The notes beneath the pieces are model-generated. The model worked only from the letters and a program-made list of their open reading frames with translations, ran no database searches and was not told the origin of the DNA. Of a stretch of DNA of 64,000 bases, positions 47,826-58,300 are shown piece by piece. Both the position numbers and the translations under genes were made by a program. Numbering within the stretch: position 1 is the first letter of the stretch; each line of letters opens with the position of its first letter. The DNA comes from Theocolax elegans (taxonomy: Eukaryota; Arthropoda; Insecta; Hymenoptera; Cerocephalidae), in NCBI GenBank assembly GCA_026168455.1, contig CM047431.1, positions 60,346,910 to 60,410,909 of the forward strand. The letters run 5' to 3'.

Positions 47826-48041
47826 ATGTTAAAAAAATTATATTATCTCAATTACATGCCACAGATTGTAATCGATTACTCGAAGCAGAATGAATCGTTA
47901 AAGAGCGCTCCGGTGGATTTGCGTTTAGAATTCGAGTCGAGAAATAACTTTCCTGCTGGAACTTCAGCATACTGTTTGATTTTACATGATCGTATTGTAC
48001 AATATAATCCAGCTAGTGGTGACGTGAAGAAGCTTGTTTAA
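47826..48041 (+). CDS. small protein of a recurrent insect family, function unknown (71 residues)
   Basis: MPQIVIDYSKQNESLKSAPV and DLRLEFESRNNFPAGTSAYC lead into LILHDRIVQYNPASGDVKKLV and a TAA. The initiator could be the first Met at 47826 or the internal one (MPQIV) ten codons on. The pattern 'VID.S.QNE.LK..PVD.RLEFE...FPA.T.AYCLILHDR...YNP..G.V.K' is one I associate with short proteins of virus-like or mobile elements in insects, but I cannot name a function. No signal peptide or membrane segment. It lies 110 bp upstream of the next small gene on the same strand, which suggests a common origin. Intact frame. Confidence 0.5.
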   Translation: MLKKLYYLNYMPQIVIDYSKQNESLKSAPVDLRLEFESRNNFPAGTSAYCLILHDRIVQYNPASGDVKKLV

Positions 48042-48150
48042 GGAGTGGGGGTAGTAGTGGAAGGATGGGGGTAGTTTATAAATCAGATTTCTTTCCTGCA
48101 GCGTCTCATACGTTGTCCAGATGTAGTACGCAGTAGACGTTCAAGGATTT

Positions 48151-48612
48151 ATGAAGCCTTGCAAAGATTTCGTTCTAAAGGAACTAGCAATTTATCCTCT
48201 CATCGGTGACGTTCAACCCGAACTCTTTCTCTTCAAAGTACCATTTCCCTGGAACAAACTCTTTCAGAAATATAAATATAAGAATCTGTGGTTTGAACAC
48301 TGCTACCATGGTCTAACTTGGAACTCTGGAAATCTTGACAACACAGAAATCGGGAATATTATTCGAGACCGCTTACGCAACGCTGATCGGATTTTCATCA
48401 TTGGTGGTTTGAGAAAAGAGTGGCTTGAACGTTTCAACATTCCGGTCAGTGATATCGACGAGTGGGTTTATCAAACCTACGACCATCCTAAATTAGCAAC
48501 AGTCTGTTCCTATCACAATAATGCATGCAAAACTATTTGTGCTTTGCATAATGTAAAGTTAATGCGTCAATTTTATACAAAAGAATCTATCATGAAATGG
48601 GAAGATATATAA
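48151..48612 (+). CDS. 153-residue protein of a recurrent insect mobile/viral-type family, function unknown
   Basis: The frame reads FVLKELAIYPLIGDVQPELF, then VPFPWNKLFQKYKYKNLWFE, HCYHGLTWNSG, EIGNIIRDRLRNADRIFIIG, and near the end CSYHNNACKTICALHNVKLM. The N-terminal K-E-L-A-(I/V), the FPW..L...YK, the H-G-L-x-W-x-S-G and the C/H-rich C-terminus recur in uncharacterised invertebrate proteins often found near repeats; the C-x2-H-x3-C-x3-C-x2-H end could bind zinc. A nuclease- or RNase H-like fold is conceivable but is not shown by any clear catalytic motif. It is intact, in a different frame from its upstream neighbour. Together with 47826-48988 it looks like a remnant of a larger element. 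A toxin or virus identity is not established. Confidence 0.5.
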   Translation: MKPCKDFVLKELAIYPLIGDVQPELFLFKVPFPWNKLFQKYKYKNLWFEHCYHGLTWNSGNLDNTEIGNIIRDRLRNADRIFIIGGLRKEWLERFNIPVSDIDEWVYQTYDHPKLATVCSYHNNACKTICALHNVKLMRQFYTKESIMKWEDI

Positions 48613-48779
48613 ATGCATATTACATCATGGGAGTGTACAGCGTTATACTTTGTTTGTTACCTTGCTTGGATAAGAAAAGTAGACGTCCAAATAAATGTCT
48701 TTTAAAATTAAGAAGAGAGATACGATTAGCAAACATTAAAGCAGGTGCTCACATTTATGATGAAATAGACTGCATCTAG
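48597..48779 (+). CDS. small ORF, tandem duplicate unit 1 (60 residues)
   Basis: Begins at the end of the 153-residue gene (overlap of 16 bases) in another frame: MGRYINAYYIMGVYSVILCL, LPCLDKK, ending in YDEIDCI. The next unit (48794-48988) starts with the same GGAAGATATATAAATGC words and ends YYEVDGV, so the two are diverged tandem copies of about 200 bp. The hydrophobic stretch MGVYSVILCLLPCL could be a membrane segment. Function unknown; either unit may be the 3' part of a longer ancestral gene. Confidence 0.35.
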   Translation: MGRYINAYYIMGVYSVILCLLPCLDKKSRRPNKCLLKLRREIRLANIKAGAHIYDEIDCI

Positions 48780-48793
48780 AGGAAGATATATAA

Positions 48794-48988
48794 ATGCTCA
48801 CAAAGTTATTGACTCCTCATTTCATCATGAGACTGTGCAACAGTGTACTTCAATTGCTTCCTTACTTAGATATCAGGAAGAAATATTTAGGCATGTCAAC
48901 TGCTGAAAATCAAGAATTAAAACAAAGAAGCTGTTTAACAAATATCGGAATTGATGATAATACATACTATGAAGTAGACGGAGTCTAG
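48794..48988 (+). CDS. small ORF, tandem duplicate unit 2 (64 residues)
   Basis: Reads MLTKLLTPHFIMRLCNSVLQ, LLPYLD, then NQELKQRSCLTNIGIDDN and YYEVDGV. It parallels unit 1 in length, in the (V/L)xxLLPxLD core and in the acidic tail. The hydrophobic segment is less strong than in unit 1. Unknown function. Confidence 0.35.
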   Translation: MLTKLLTPHFIMRLCNSVLQLLPYLDIRKKYLGMSTAENQELKQRSCLTNIGIDDNTYYEVDGV

Positions 48989-49033
48989 GGAAAGAAAGGA
49001 ATGAAGAGGTAACGATAAGTGGTGTACCTCACA

Positions 49034-49109
49034 GGTGGAGGCGTTGGTTGGGGTCTCCACCCTTCCCTTAAGGGAAAAATATTAATAGTAATAGTATTTT
49101 CCTTAAGGG
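49034..49109. repeat. two adjacent hairpins after the small-ORF cluster
   Basis: GGTGGAG/CTCCACC (49034-49061) is followed by CCTTAAGGGAAAAATA.../...TATTTTCCTTAAGG (49066-49109). They lie about 45 bp after the last small ORF and could act in 3'-end formation or as element ends. Confidence 0.5.
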
Positions 49110-49149
49110 TTAAATAGTATTTTGTATAGAACTATTCTATAGAGATCGG

Positions 49150-49330
49150 CATTTATACGCTTAACGCGAGCAATCGCGCATCTTCAGTGGCGGTGGTGAT
49201 GGTGGGGAGTGCATTATTGGCCTGTGAGTCAGTGGTGATGGTAGTGATGATAGTGGGGAGCGCTTCTCCCACCGAGAGCATAAAAGGAGCCTGCTATCGC
49301 AGACGCGGACCATTTCCCGCTATATGTTCG
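49150..49330 (+). promoter_or_regulatory. TATA-containing promoter-like segment
   Basis: GC-richer than its surroundings, with GGTGATG-type repeats (49190-49255) and a TATA-like box ATAAAAGG at 49280-49287. A transcript start would fall near 49310. No ORF begins at a suitable distance; the repeats from 49460 follow instead. Confidence 0.35.
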
Positions 49331-49459
49331 CCGCGTGCGAATCGAGCCGCTTAATCGGTTTCGCGCGCTCGCAGCGAACACATCAGCAGGGAGTTCAGGG
49401 CGGTCTCGCGGTGTTGTTTGTTAATTTATACATAATTCTTATACGGTAAATTTAACGTA

Positions 49460-50325
49460 TTCAACGAAGGGGGAATCATCGTATTTAATTGACGATGTGC
49501 TGCACTGTCGCTCGGTACTTTAAGTACTTTGAGCTGACGTGTGGCTAGCTCCTGGAGAATCAGCTTTCCGAAAAATTTACTAAGTACATATGTACGCCTT
49601 TCTCTCTCTTTCTATAAATCATATTCAAACAAATTGGGAAAGAGAGAGGAAAACTGAATTATGTGTGCGCGCGATCTATATTAGAAAAATAATAATATAT
49701 AGTCGGGATAAAGGAGTGGGATGTGCAAACGATTGCTATCAAGGTGCAAACGATTGCAATTGCAATTAAGGTGCAAACAATTGCAATCAATTTGCAAACG
49801 ATTGCAATCAAGGTGCACACGATTTGAATAAAGTGCAAATCATTTACTTAAAGTAGAGGAGGTTGCACTGGCAGTTTGTGTATTTATCACGTGTAATTCA
49901 TGTGCGGTAATTAGAGGGCTAATATGTTCTATGAAGTGGGAATCATCGTCTATAATCGGCGATGTGTTGCGCAGTCGCTACGGTACTAAGTACTGTGAGT
50001 TGACGCGTGGCTAGCTTCCGGCGAATCAGCTGTCCGAAAACTTACAATAAGCACATGTATGTCTTTGTTTCTCTTTGACATCTAAATAAAGTTGAACGCA
50101 TCACAAAAGAGATACAAAGACTGAATTGTTCGTGCACGCAATTTCCAATTGAAAAAAATAATATACGCAACAGACTTAGGAGACATTAAATTTTAATGAT
50201 GAGGAAATCATTGTATCAAATTACGATGTGCTGCAATGTCGCTGCAATACATTCGTGTAGATTTGCAGCAGACTATTCGGCTAGCTCTCTGAAAAGTCGT
50301 CTCCCGAAAAGTGTGCAAATGTCGT
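49460..50325 (+). repeat. three diverged tandem units with conserved hairpins
   Basis: Units start at about 49465, 49938 and 50199. Each has GGGAATCATCGT (or a close form) with a small hairpin (CATCGT...ACGATG), then GATGTG(C/T)TGC..(C/T)GTCGCT, then GTGGCTAGCT.C.G..AATCAGCT..CCGAAAA, then AC(A/T)TATGTACG-like words. Between units 1 and 2 lies a block of short repeats (49730-49855). No coding frame is shared between the units, which argues for a non-coding role or origin. Confidence 0.6.
49730..49855 (+). repeat. short tandem repeats, unit about 21 bp
   Basis: AAGGTGCAAACGATTGCAAT is repeated about five times with small changes (TGCAAACAATTGCAATC, TGCACACGATTTGAAT). It embeds in the spacer between two larger repeat units. 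Confidence 0.7.
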
Positions 50326-50399
50326 ATAAATTTTTTTCATATTTTCGATACCTTCGATTTTTTCATTTGAAATTCTGGTGTTTAAAAAATCTTAAAAAA

Positions 50400-50552
50400 T
50401 TTAACGTTTTGAGGTTAGAACAACTTTTCAACTAATAGATTTCAGTAAGTAAAAATTTGTATTTGTTTTCTGAAAAACATTTCCAGTGTGTACCTAATTT
50501 GGTGCATTTTAAAATTTTGACCGGACCACTTGACATGGAATGCCTCATATAC
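50400..50552 (+). repeat. diverged single arm of the foldback element seen at 26-28 kb
   Basis: GAGGTTAGAACAACTTTTCA, AAAAATTTGTATTTGTTTTC, AACATTTCCAGT and TTTTAAAATTTTGACCGGAC match the right arm at about 27915-28050. The tip CTTGACATGGAATGCC corresponds to GTTGACGTGAAATAGCC. Confidence 0.65.
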
Positions 50553-51080
50553 ATAAATTGATACTGCGTGCTAAATTTAGATATGTTCCACCCACCTGTA
50601 TATGTAAAAGCCATTGAAAGTTATATTTATATACAAAAGTGGTTATTCATTCGTATTGATTAAAACTGCTGTGAAAAATGAAACAGAATTTAATTAAATT
50701 ACATATGAGAAACAAAGTATACAATTATTCATAATAAATAGATATAACTATTATATTTGAATATAATTTACATGTTTTATTTATGCGGTACTGATTATGG
50801 ATTTTAATAATTTAATAGTTTAATAATTGTTAAAAATGTATTATTTTTAATGGTTATTTTTTTAAAGAAATAAATTATCCAATATTTTGAGCACATGTCT
50901 TATTCACATAGTCGCGTTAATAGAATAAATCGTTCACTATGTCTTATGAAAAATCTCAAAGACAAATTTTTTAAATTCGAATTGGTTTATATTTTTAAGA
51001 GTATCATTTCATTATAAATTTAGGAAAAATAATTTATTTTAAATAATTAATAATCTAATATATCATGAATCCTATCCAAA
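50553..51080. other. AT-rich non-coding stretch
   Basis: Nothing recognisable. Confidence 0.4.
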
Positions 51081-51648
51081 CTTTAGGAGTTTTTTTTGTA
51101 ATATTGAAATATGAATAAATCCAGAATTTTAGAATCCCATGGGCATTTTTACCAAAGTTATACGTAATTAAAAGAAAATATTAAAAAATAGATTTACTTT
51201 AATCGCTTATAACTCCTAAACGACAAAATAAAGATACTGGATCTAAAGTTTAAAAGAAAGTTTGGATTGAGTGATTTGGATTTAAAAAAAAAGAAGCCCA
51301 TATCCGTGTATTAGGACGAGGGTTGTAGCAAAAATAAGAAATGTAGCAAATTTTAGCTACTAAATTAATAATTCTATTTCAAGCTAAAATATAATGCATT
51401 TCTTTTATAACCCTCGATCTAATAGACGGCTTCTTTCTTTGTAAATCCAAACCATACTCGATCCAAACTTTCTTTTAAACTTTAGTTCGAGTATCTCTAT
51501 ATCGTCGTTTAGAAGTTATAAACGATTAAAGTACCAGCATCTATTTTTCAATATTTTCTTTTAATTACGTATAACTTCGGTAAATATGACTATATTCTAA
51601 AATTCTGGCTTTGTTCATATTTTTATATTACAAAACAAGTCCTAAAGA
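51081..51648. mobile_element. 568-bp foldback MITE
   Basis: The arms are imperfect reverse complements over about 250 bp. CTTTAGGAGTTTTTTTTGTA pairs with TACAAAACAAGTCCTAAAG, CCAGAATTTTAGAAT with ATTCTAAAATTCTGG, and TTAAAAGAAAGTTTGGATTG with GATCCAAACTTTCTTTTAA. No open frame of note and no clear target-site duplication. Confidence 0.7.
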
Positions 51649-54040
51649 AGTCCGCCAATAAGTATAAAGACGTTCGAAGACGTATAAATTATGTCTTATC
51701 TTTTACTTTTACTAGCGATATTTCATTTGCAAAAAAATGATTTTCGGGAAATGAAAGGAAAAGCCACAATTAACCAACAAAGTTTTATTTTTAACATTGC
51801 AAGTAACTATATATATACAAATTTTGAATGTATATAGATATACTTCAAATGCTTTCCGTTGGCGTTCTCCTTTGAATAAGATCATAATAAAAGGCCGTAA
51901 TAAAATTTATAAAATAAGAAATTAATAAAATAAATAATTGTATTAAAATACCACTTTTGGATAAACACCGATGCGTAAATTAGCCTGACCGACTATTCGG
52001 ATTAAAGAACAATACAACGAGTACATAAAAAAAAATGGTTTTAGCTCATACTTCAGAATATATATGTGTGTATGTGTGCACGTGTGTGTGTATGCCCCAA
52101 GAGTAAGATAGGGGAGTGATGAAAAGAGAAAGTAAATTAAGATTACTGATTAAAGATTTATTAGCAAGTTATATATTTGAAGGAAGAGAGGGTGGTATAT
52201 AGGACTTGCGCTTTAATTTAGGACAAAGGGTCGTAAAAACGCGTGGAGTACAAAATTAAAGATCGATTAATAACGAAAAAAAAAGATCGTAAGTATACGT
52301 ATGTCCAAGAACAACAACAACGAATACAATGAATCAACGAAAATTTCGCTCGATAGTCGTACATATGCAACATCCACGGTAATGTACATATATATAATAT
52401 AAATATATGTATGCTCTATTATAATGACGTAACTCTTCTGATTCACCCGGCAATAAACCGCGCGGTGTGACGTCACGGGAATTTATGAATGAGCGGCACA
52501 TTTGCCAAATTTGATTTCGCGGATTTGGAATAAAAATAGATGTATATCGTCCTCGATTAATTACCTAGTGCTAAATGGACATTAGACATTAATCAAACAT
52601 TCGGCCGATTCCGAATGAAAATCATGGTATATATATACGTATATGCTGAGTGTTATGTTTGATAAGTCGAATTACACAGTGAACAAAGAATAAAATTTAC
52701 TGAATTCAATAAAATGTTTATTTGCATAATCGTAAAAAGAAATAATTGTTTGATACTTTAAGAAATAGTAAAAACCTACAAAGTTTTAATCGAAAGGTAC
52801 ATACCGTATTTGACGTCTACTACAATATTTCGTTTTCACAACTATTCAGTAAAATATTTAATTATTTAATTCTCTCAATTTTTTTTCCTTCAATCTATAT
52901 CTATATAACACTGTTGTTTACGTCACTAAATTTTGGATTTTTATCAATTGAGAATAATTTTTACGTTTTACACGCTAATTTGTGAAATTAAAAAACAAAA
53001 ATTTTTCTCCAATTTAGATAAAACTACGTTGAAATTGAATAGAGCTATTAAAAGGCTAAATAAAATATAAAAACACGAGCAATTAGTCGTTTCAGCTGAT
53101 TAACGTCCATTCGAGGATATCGAACACCAATCCAACTATTTTCTTTTCCCCCCTTTTTCGTCGAACTTGTAAGACGAGATTCTCTAGAATAACGGAATTT
53201 TCCGATCTCTCGATTTTTCCTATTTTTACATTCGCGGTCTTTAACGCCTTACGGTCATTAGTGATTGCGATTTATACAAATCAAAGGATTTTATACGAAA
53301 CGTTTTTATGAACGATATGTATACATAAAAGTATACGTAATTAGTGGAGTTGAAATAAATTGCATATTATTTTTTATATTTTAAAATAATAAAACTCATT
53401 TGACTCCTATTTATGGTAAATTATTATTTTTATAATACAACTAGTTAACAATAATATTTGATTAAATTAATTGCGAAAATATACAAGCTAAAAAAAGCTT
53501 CGTATCTAACTGACGCCTGACCAAATCTACGCTCGCACTACTGGAACGTAATGAGTTATGTACACGTAAATAAAAAAAAATAGCGCGCATTACTTTGGTT
53601 CTCGCGGTATTGCTTTATTGAGTAATTTGACGTATTATTACATAAAGTATTAGGTTTTCAACGCGAAATTAACACTGCAAAAATAATATTAAGTTTACTT
53701 CTAAGTCTTCCCTTTTCAAGTTGCCGTTCATCACATTTTTTACACGTTTATTACCGCGCTATTACACGTCATTATCGTATACGTATATCGAAGTCTAATT
53801 ATTCAATTTAAATAAATGAAATAATTAAATTAGTTATAAATTTATATTTATATAATAATATTATTACGAATTAATTAAATTAACTTTATTGGTGTTACAA
53901 TTGCGAACATTGCAAAGAAAATTATTATTATCTTTTTATGTAATAACGGAATGTACGATTAATTAACTGCGGATTTTACTGCATCACGATCTACTGAAAT
54001 TTTTACGTATACACCTGTTATTATTGTGCGCATCGCATAA

Positions 54041-54071
<31 letters not shown>

Positions 54072-54676
54072 TCCTAATTTATGTGGAATGTTAATAAATA
54101 TGTTAATAATAAACGCGAGAGTTTTGCGATACACAATTTTTCGACGATTGAAGTGGTTGATAAAAAATTTTTAAACTAACGTAATGAAATGATAATGCAA
54201 TGTAATATTTATTCTTCGTTGAAGGAAACACATTTATTTACGAAAGGGTATATGAATGATTATTAACTGTGAACTATGTATAGAATATTTACGTAGAATA
54301 ACAAAATGAATATTCTATATAATCGTGTATCTCGAATTTATTTCTTTTTTTGATGAAAATAAAAAAATTTCCATGTAAGAGAACTTGATAAAACTGCCCA
54401 CGTAGAATACTCATACTAACTGAATCAAGCTGCATCCGAATGAACTTTTCCTTCTATTGCGTAATCTCCGTAGATTTTTCTGGTTCGTCGAATGTGAGAG
54501 ATATACGTGGAATTTTTGTTTTTTTCATAATTTTGATTTGCCTTATTTAGAATTTTCCGAGATATCGCCTGTAAATGTAGTATCTGTATTACTTTTAATC
54601 GAGATTAGTTGTTGTTTATTGTTCAAAGAAAAAGCTTTTTATATAAACATTTTATGATATATTGCGTGAACTAAAA
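51649..54676. other. AT-rich non-coding region with microsatellites
   Basis: Contains a GT/TG run at about 52064-52092 and an (AAT)n run at 54040-54071. Open frames are short and AT-biased. No RNA gene seen. Confidence 0.4.
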
Positions 54677-55075
54677 TTAACGAGATATCGGACCTAAATT
54701 ATAGTGATCAACACCTTTCAACATAAGAATTGTGCTAAAAATATTGAATAAAAAATCTGAACAAAATTCATATGGGTAGTTTGAAACAAAAGCCGGGGCA
54801 TGGAGTTTTGATTTTTTAAGAAAAGATAAATTTGTTAATAATAACTGAAAAGACAATTTTCGGTCGGTAATTATTGATCTAAGAAAGCATGAATTTTCAA
54901 CGCCAAAAGAGAAAAGATCAGAATTAAATTACAATTTTAAAATTCTGAAAAAAATTGAGTATACAGTTTAAAGCATACCTAAGGGTATGGCGTTAAGGAT
55001 TTTTTCAAAAATTAATTTTTTTGTTTATAAAAAAATATTAAAAACTACCATTTTCTGAGTGCGACGTCCCCTTAA
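54677..55075 (-). mobile_element. TTAA-bounded MITE, copy 3
   Basis: On the minus strand it begins TTAAGGGGACGTC and ends GATATCTCGTTAA. Shared internal words with copy 2 include CCGACCGAAAATTGTCTTTT-like and CATGCCCCGGCTTTTGTTTC sequence. No transposase. Confidence 0.7.
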
Positions 55076-58060
55076 CGACGATTTTCCCGATGATTATTTA
55101 GCGTAGCTAACGATAAGTATATATTTAAGTTTTATTACGTATCTTCTTTTTTTCCTAATTAAGAGATTAAAGGTTTTCTTTGATCTTGGCTGTCTAAATT
55201 CTACCGGTATAACTTTATTTTATATTTTTTTAAACGACGTATCCGTTCGCGGACTTTGCGCTTCTTTTTATACAATTATTTCGAAATAACGAGCACGTGG
55301 GAAACAAAATGTTTTCCAATCACGTCGAAACAAAGATTTTTCTACCAAATAATCTGCTGTTCGATTTGTGTAAAAATTTAAAAATGTATTACCCACGCAG
55401 TAGTTCGCGTTTAAAAATGAGGGAACATTTCGCGTGAATTATGAACCACAAATTGTCCATGTGACATTTAGGAGGATAGAAGACAAAAAAAAACATACAA
55501 CGAAAATTGGACTACATTATGACGCAAGGATGTTGTCAAGCTCAATAATCTTGAATCTCCTTGCATATTGTATACTACCAATCTCGTTACACTACATTAT
55601 CTTTTAACTTGACGTCACTCTACTAAAATTCCTATTTTTATCACCGAATTTATACGATCCCTTGAAATTTTTTTTATTAACAATAAATAACAATAAATAA
55701 TAATAACACGTAATAACAGGTAATAATAGATATTAATATAATTATGAGTTATTGACGAAAAATTGGTAAAAACTTGAATTCTGAAAATTTTGTTGTAATT
55801 TCGATGTACAATGAAGAATGTTGTTAATTTATTTAAAAAAAAGAAGATATTGTTATATTAGAGCGTGCGGAACGAGAAAAGTGATATTAGATCTTAACAG
55901 AATGCGAGGAGTTCTCATATAGGAGGTCAGTTATTTGGCACTGCGCACACGTGACCAAGTTTTCTTATTTATGAGCGCGCGCTGGGATTTTAGTTTATTG
56001 CGCTTGTCTTTTTCTTCTTCACTTTCGGTATTCTCGTCGTGTCCGAAAATCTGCCTTTTCGCCGTATCTGTCTGCACGACAAACGAGATATCGGATGAAA
56101 TTTTTTTCTTTCGACTCTAAATCAGTACGCGGGTTATATCGAAGGAAGGAAAAAAAGAAGCAAGATTACACTATCATTTATTGTTGATTAATATTTATAT
56201 AAAACTTAATATTTATTTATCTCTTCTTTTTTTTTTATTAAAGTAACATCCATTATTCAGAATTTAGGTATATCAAATGGGAGTATGAAAAATTAAATTC
56301 AATGATTGTAATACTTGTATTTCATCCTCCGCATTGTTGATTTTAGAAATCATTGAAAATATTATATTTATATCAATGGTTTTTAATTAAAAAAAAACAA
56401 CTTTTATTAGGTTATATGCGACGTTTCGTTACCAAAATTGATCAACCTCGGCCGATTAAACAAACTAAATAAATAAAATTTTTATTATTGTATTACACGA
56501 ATAATATAAATCATATGAAATCAACTCAAACGACAGTTCACCGAGCCCTGCGAGGATTGTCATAAAAATTGATTTTTTAATAATTTGACTTATTTTATCA
56601 AAGTTTTTTGTGTTCAAATTGTTGAAAAATTTAATTTTATAAAAATTTATATAAGTTAAAGAGCTCAAAGAGGCGAATTATCACCTCAAATCAATTTTCC
56701 TTCGAGAAGTGATAAATTAGGTTGTTATTGGGTTATATAATTTGTATGTAACATTTCGATTGCAAAATTTCCACGACAATCTCGTGGGGATATAAAATAA
56801 TTTTTACAATAAAATTAGACAACCTCCTGATATAGAAAGTTAAGGGATTCAATCATATCATATAATATCATGTAAATGGGAAAAATATCATATAATTATA
56901 TATGATATTTTTTTAAATCAATAAACCATTTTTTTAGTTAATACTGAATAGATAGTATCATTGTACTTATAGGTTATGTATACATATAGTATTGAAGACA
57001 CAGAGTGATAGAGAGAGAGAGAGTTAAACTCTATTTTGAAAGTTAACCTGTTAAATGTTTATAAGTCTCATGTTTCATGATGGGCCACAATATTTAAAGC
57101 GTACGTTGCGTACTAAATATAAAAAAGCGTTTCTACAAAAAAAAATCGAAGATTATCTAAATGAGTATAAAAATTTCAAGAATAATAAACATAATTTTAC
57201 TGTTAATTTATATTGCATACATGTATTAATTTATAACAATTGTTGCATAAATCAATGTTAATTTTATTTACAATAAGATTTTAGTACATTATAAATGAAC
57301 GTTTGAGCATATTTAATTATTAATTTATTTTAAGTTCTTGACTTATTAAATTACTATCTAGCAAATCAAGATGTAACACGTATAACAATTATTATATTTG
57401 GAACGGAAATATGGAATTTTTAAAAAATTATCTTTTGATATAATAATTTAATCGATGTGCCAAATATTCTAGAATGTACAATAATTTCGACATTTCGAAA
57501 TTTCAATGAAAAAAACATCATCGCGCGGTGCGTGATCAAATAGGGTATTTTAGTCCTATATCTAAGGCTCTTTACCAGTTTCGCCATTAAAGATATATTA
57601 TATTTATTTTTTGAAAATTTTTGATAAATGATTCGCTAAAAAATGTGATTAAACACATTTAATTCGGTAAACATAGAGAGAGAAGCATATTACTAAAATA
57701 ATTGCAAATGAATTAGAGCTACCTTGAATTCTTGTAAATGTAGGATGACCCTATGCTTTACGTTAATTTTCACCATAAACTCGATGGTAAAAATAGACAG
57801 ACGTAAATGTAGAATGTATCTTATATACGAAAAAAAATAAAAACGAACCCTTTATCAAATAGAACAGTGTTGAAAATGCAGTATATACAATACAAGTTTA
57901 ATGAAAATAAAGATGATAATTTTAATTCAATAATATAATGTCCATAAAATTAATTTGAAACAATGGAACGTATATATACGTAATGCTGAGTTCCTAGTAG
58001 AAATCAAAATTGAGAAATACTTAATTTGGTAGTAATAAGGTATTAAAAATGTGCACAATT
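55076..58060. other. AT-rich non-coding region
   Basis: A GA run lies at about 57008-57021. The frames at 55935-56120 and 57055-57261 lack any family resemblance. Nothing else seen. Confidence 0.35.
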
Positions 58061-58300
58061 AAATATATATCATGTTGCGTATGAGAAGGATAGGAGCGAG
58101 CGAATATGGAATGGAATCGCGACGACGACGACGACGAGGCTATATACCGCCCGCGCTTCTTTGACAGCGCTTAGAATCGTCTATACCCCTCATTTCTCCA
58201 GTCACCCGATTTCTTAATTGTCACAGACAACATTAGTCGCGACGGTGTACGTCACTGTACGATCATTTATAACTTGCATTAAAGATGTTTTTGAGTGAGG
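58061..58300 (+). promoter_or_regulatory. possible promoter segment
   Basis: Local rise in G+C with a (GAC)n run at 58117-58136, followed by a TATA-like GCTATATACCGCCC at 58139-58152. No coding exon follows within several kb, so this is weak. Confidence 0.2.
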
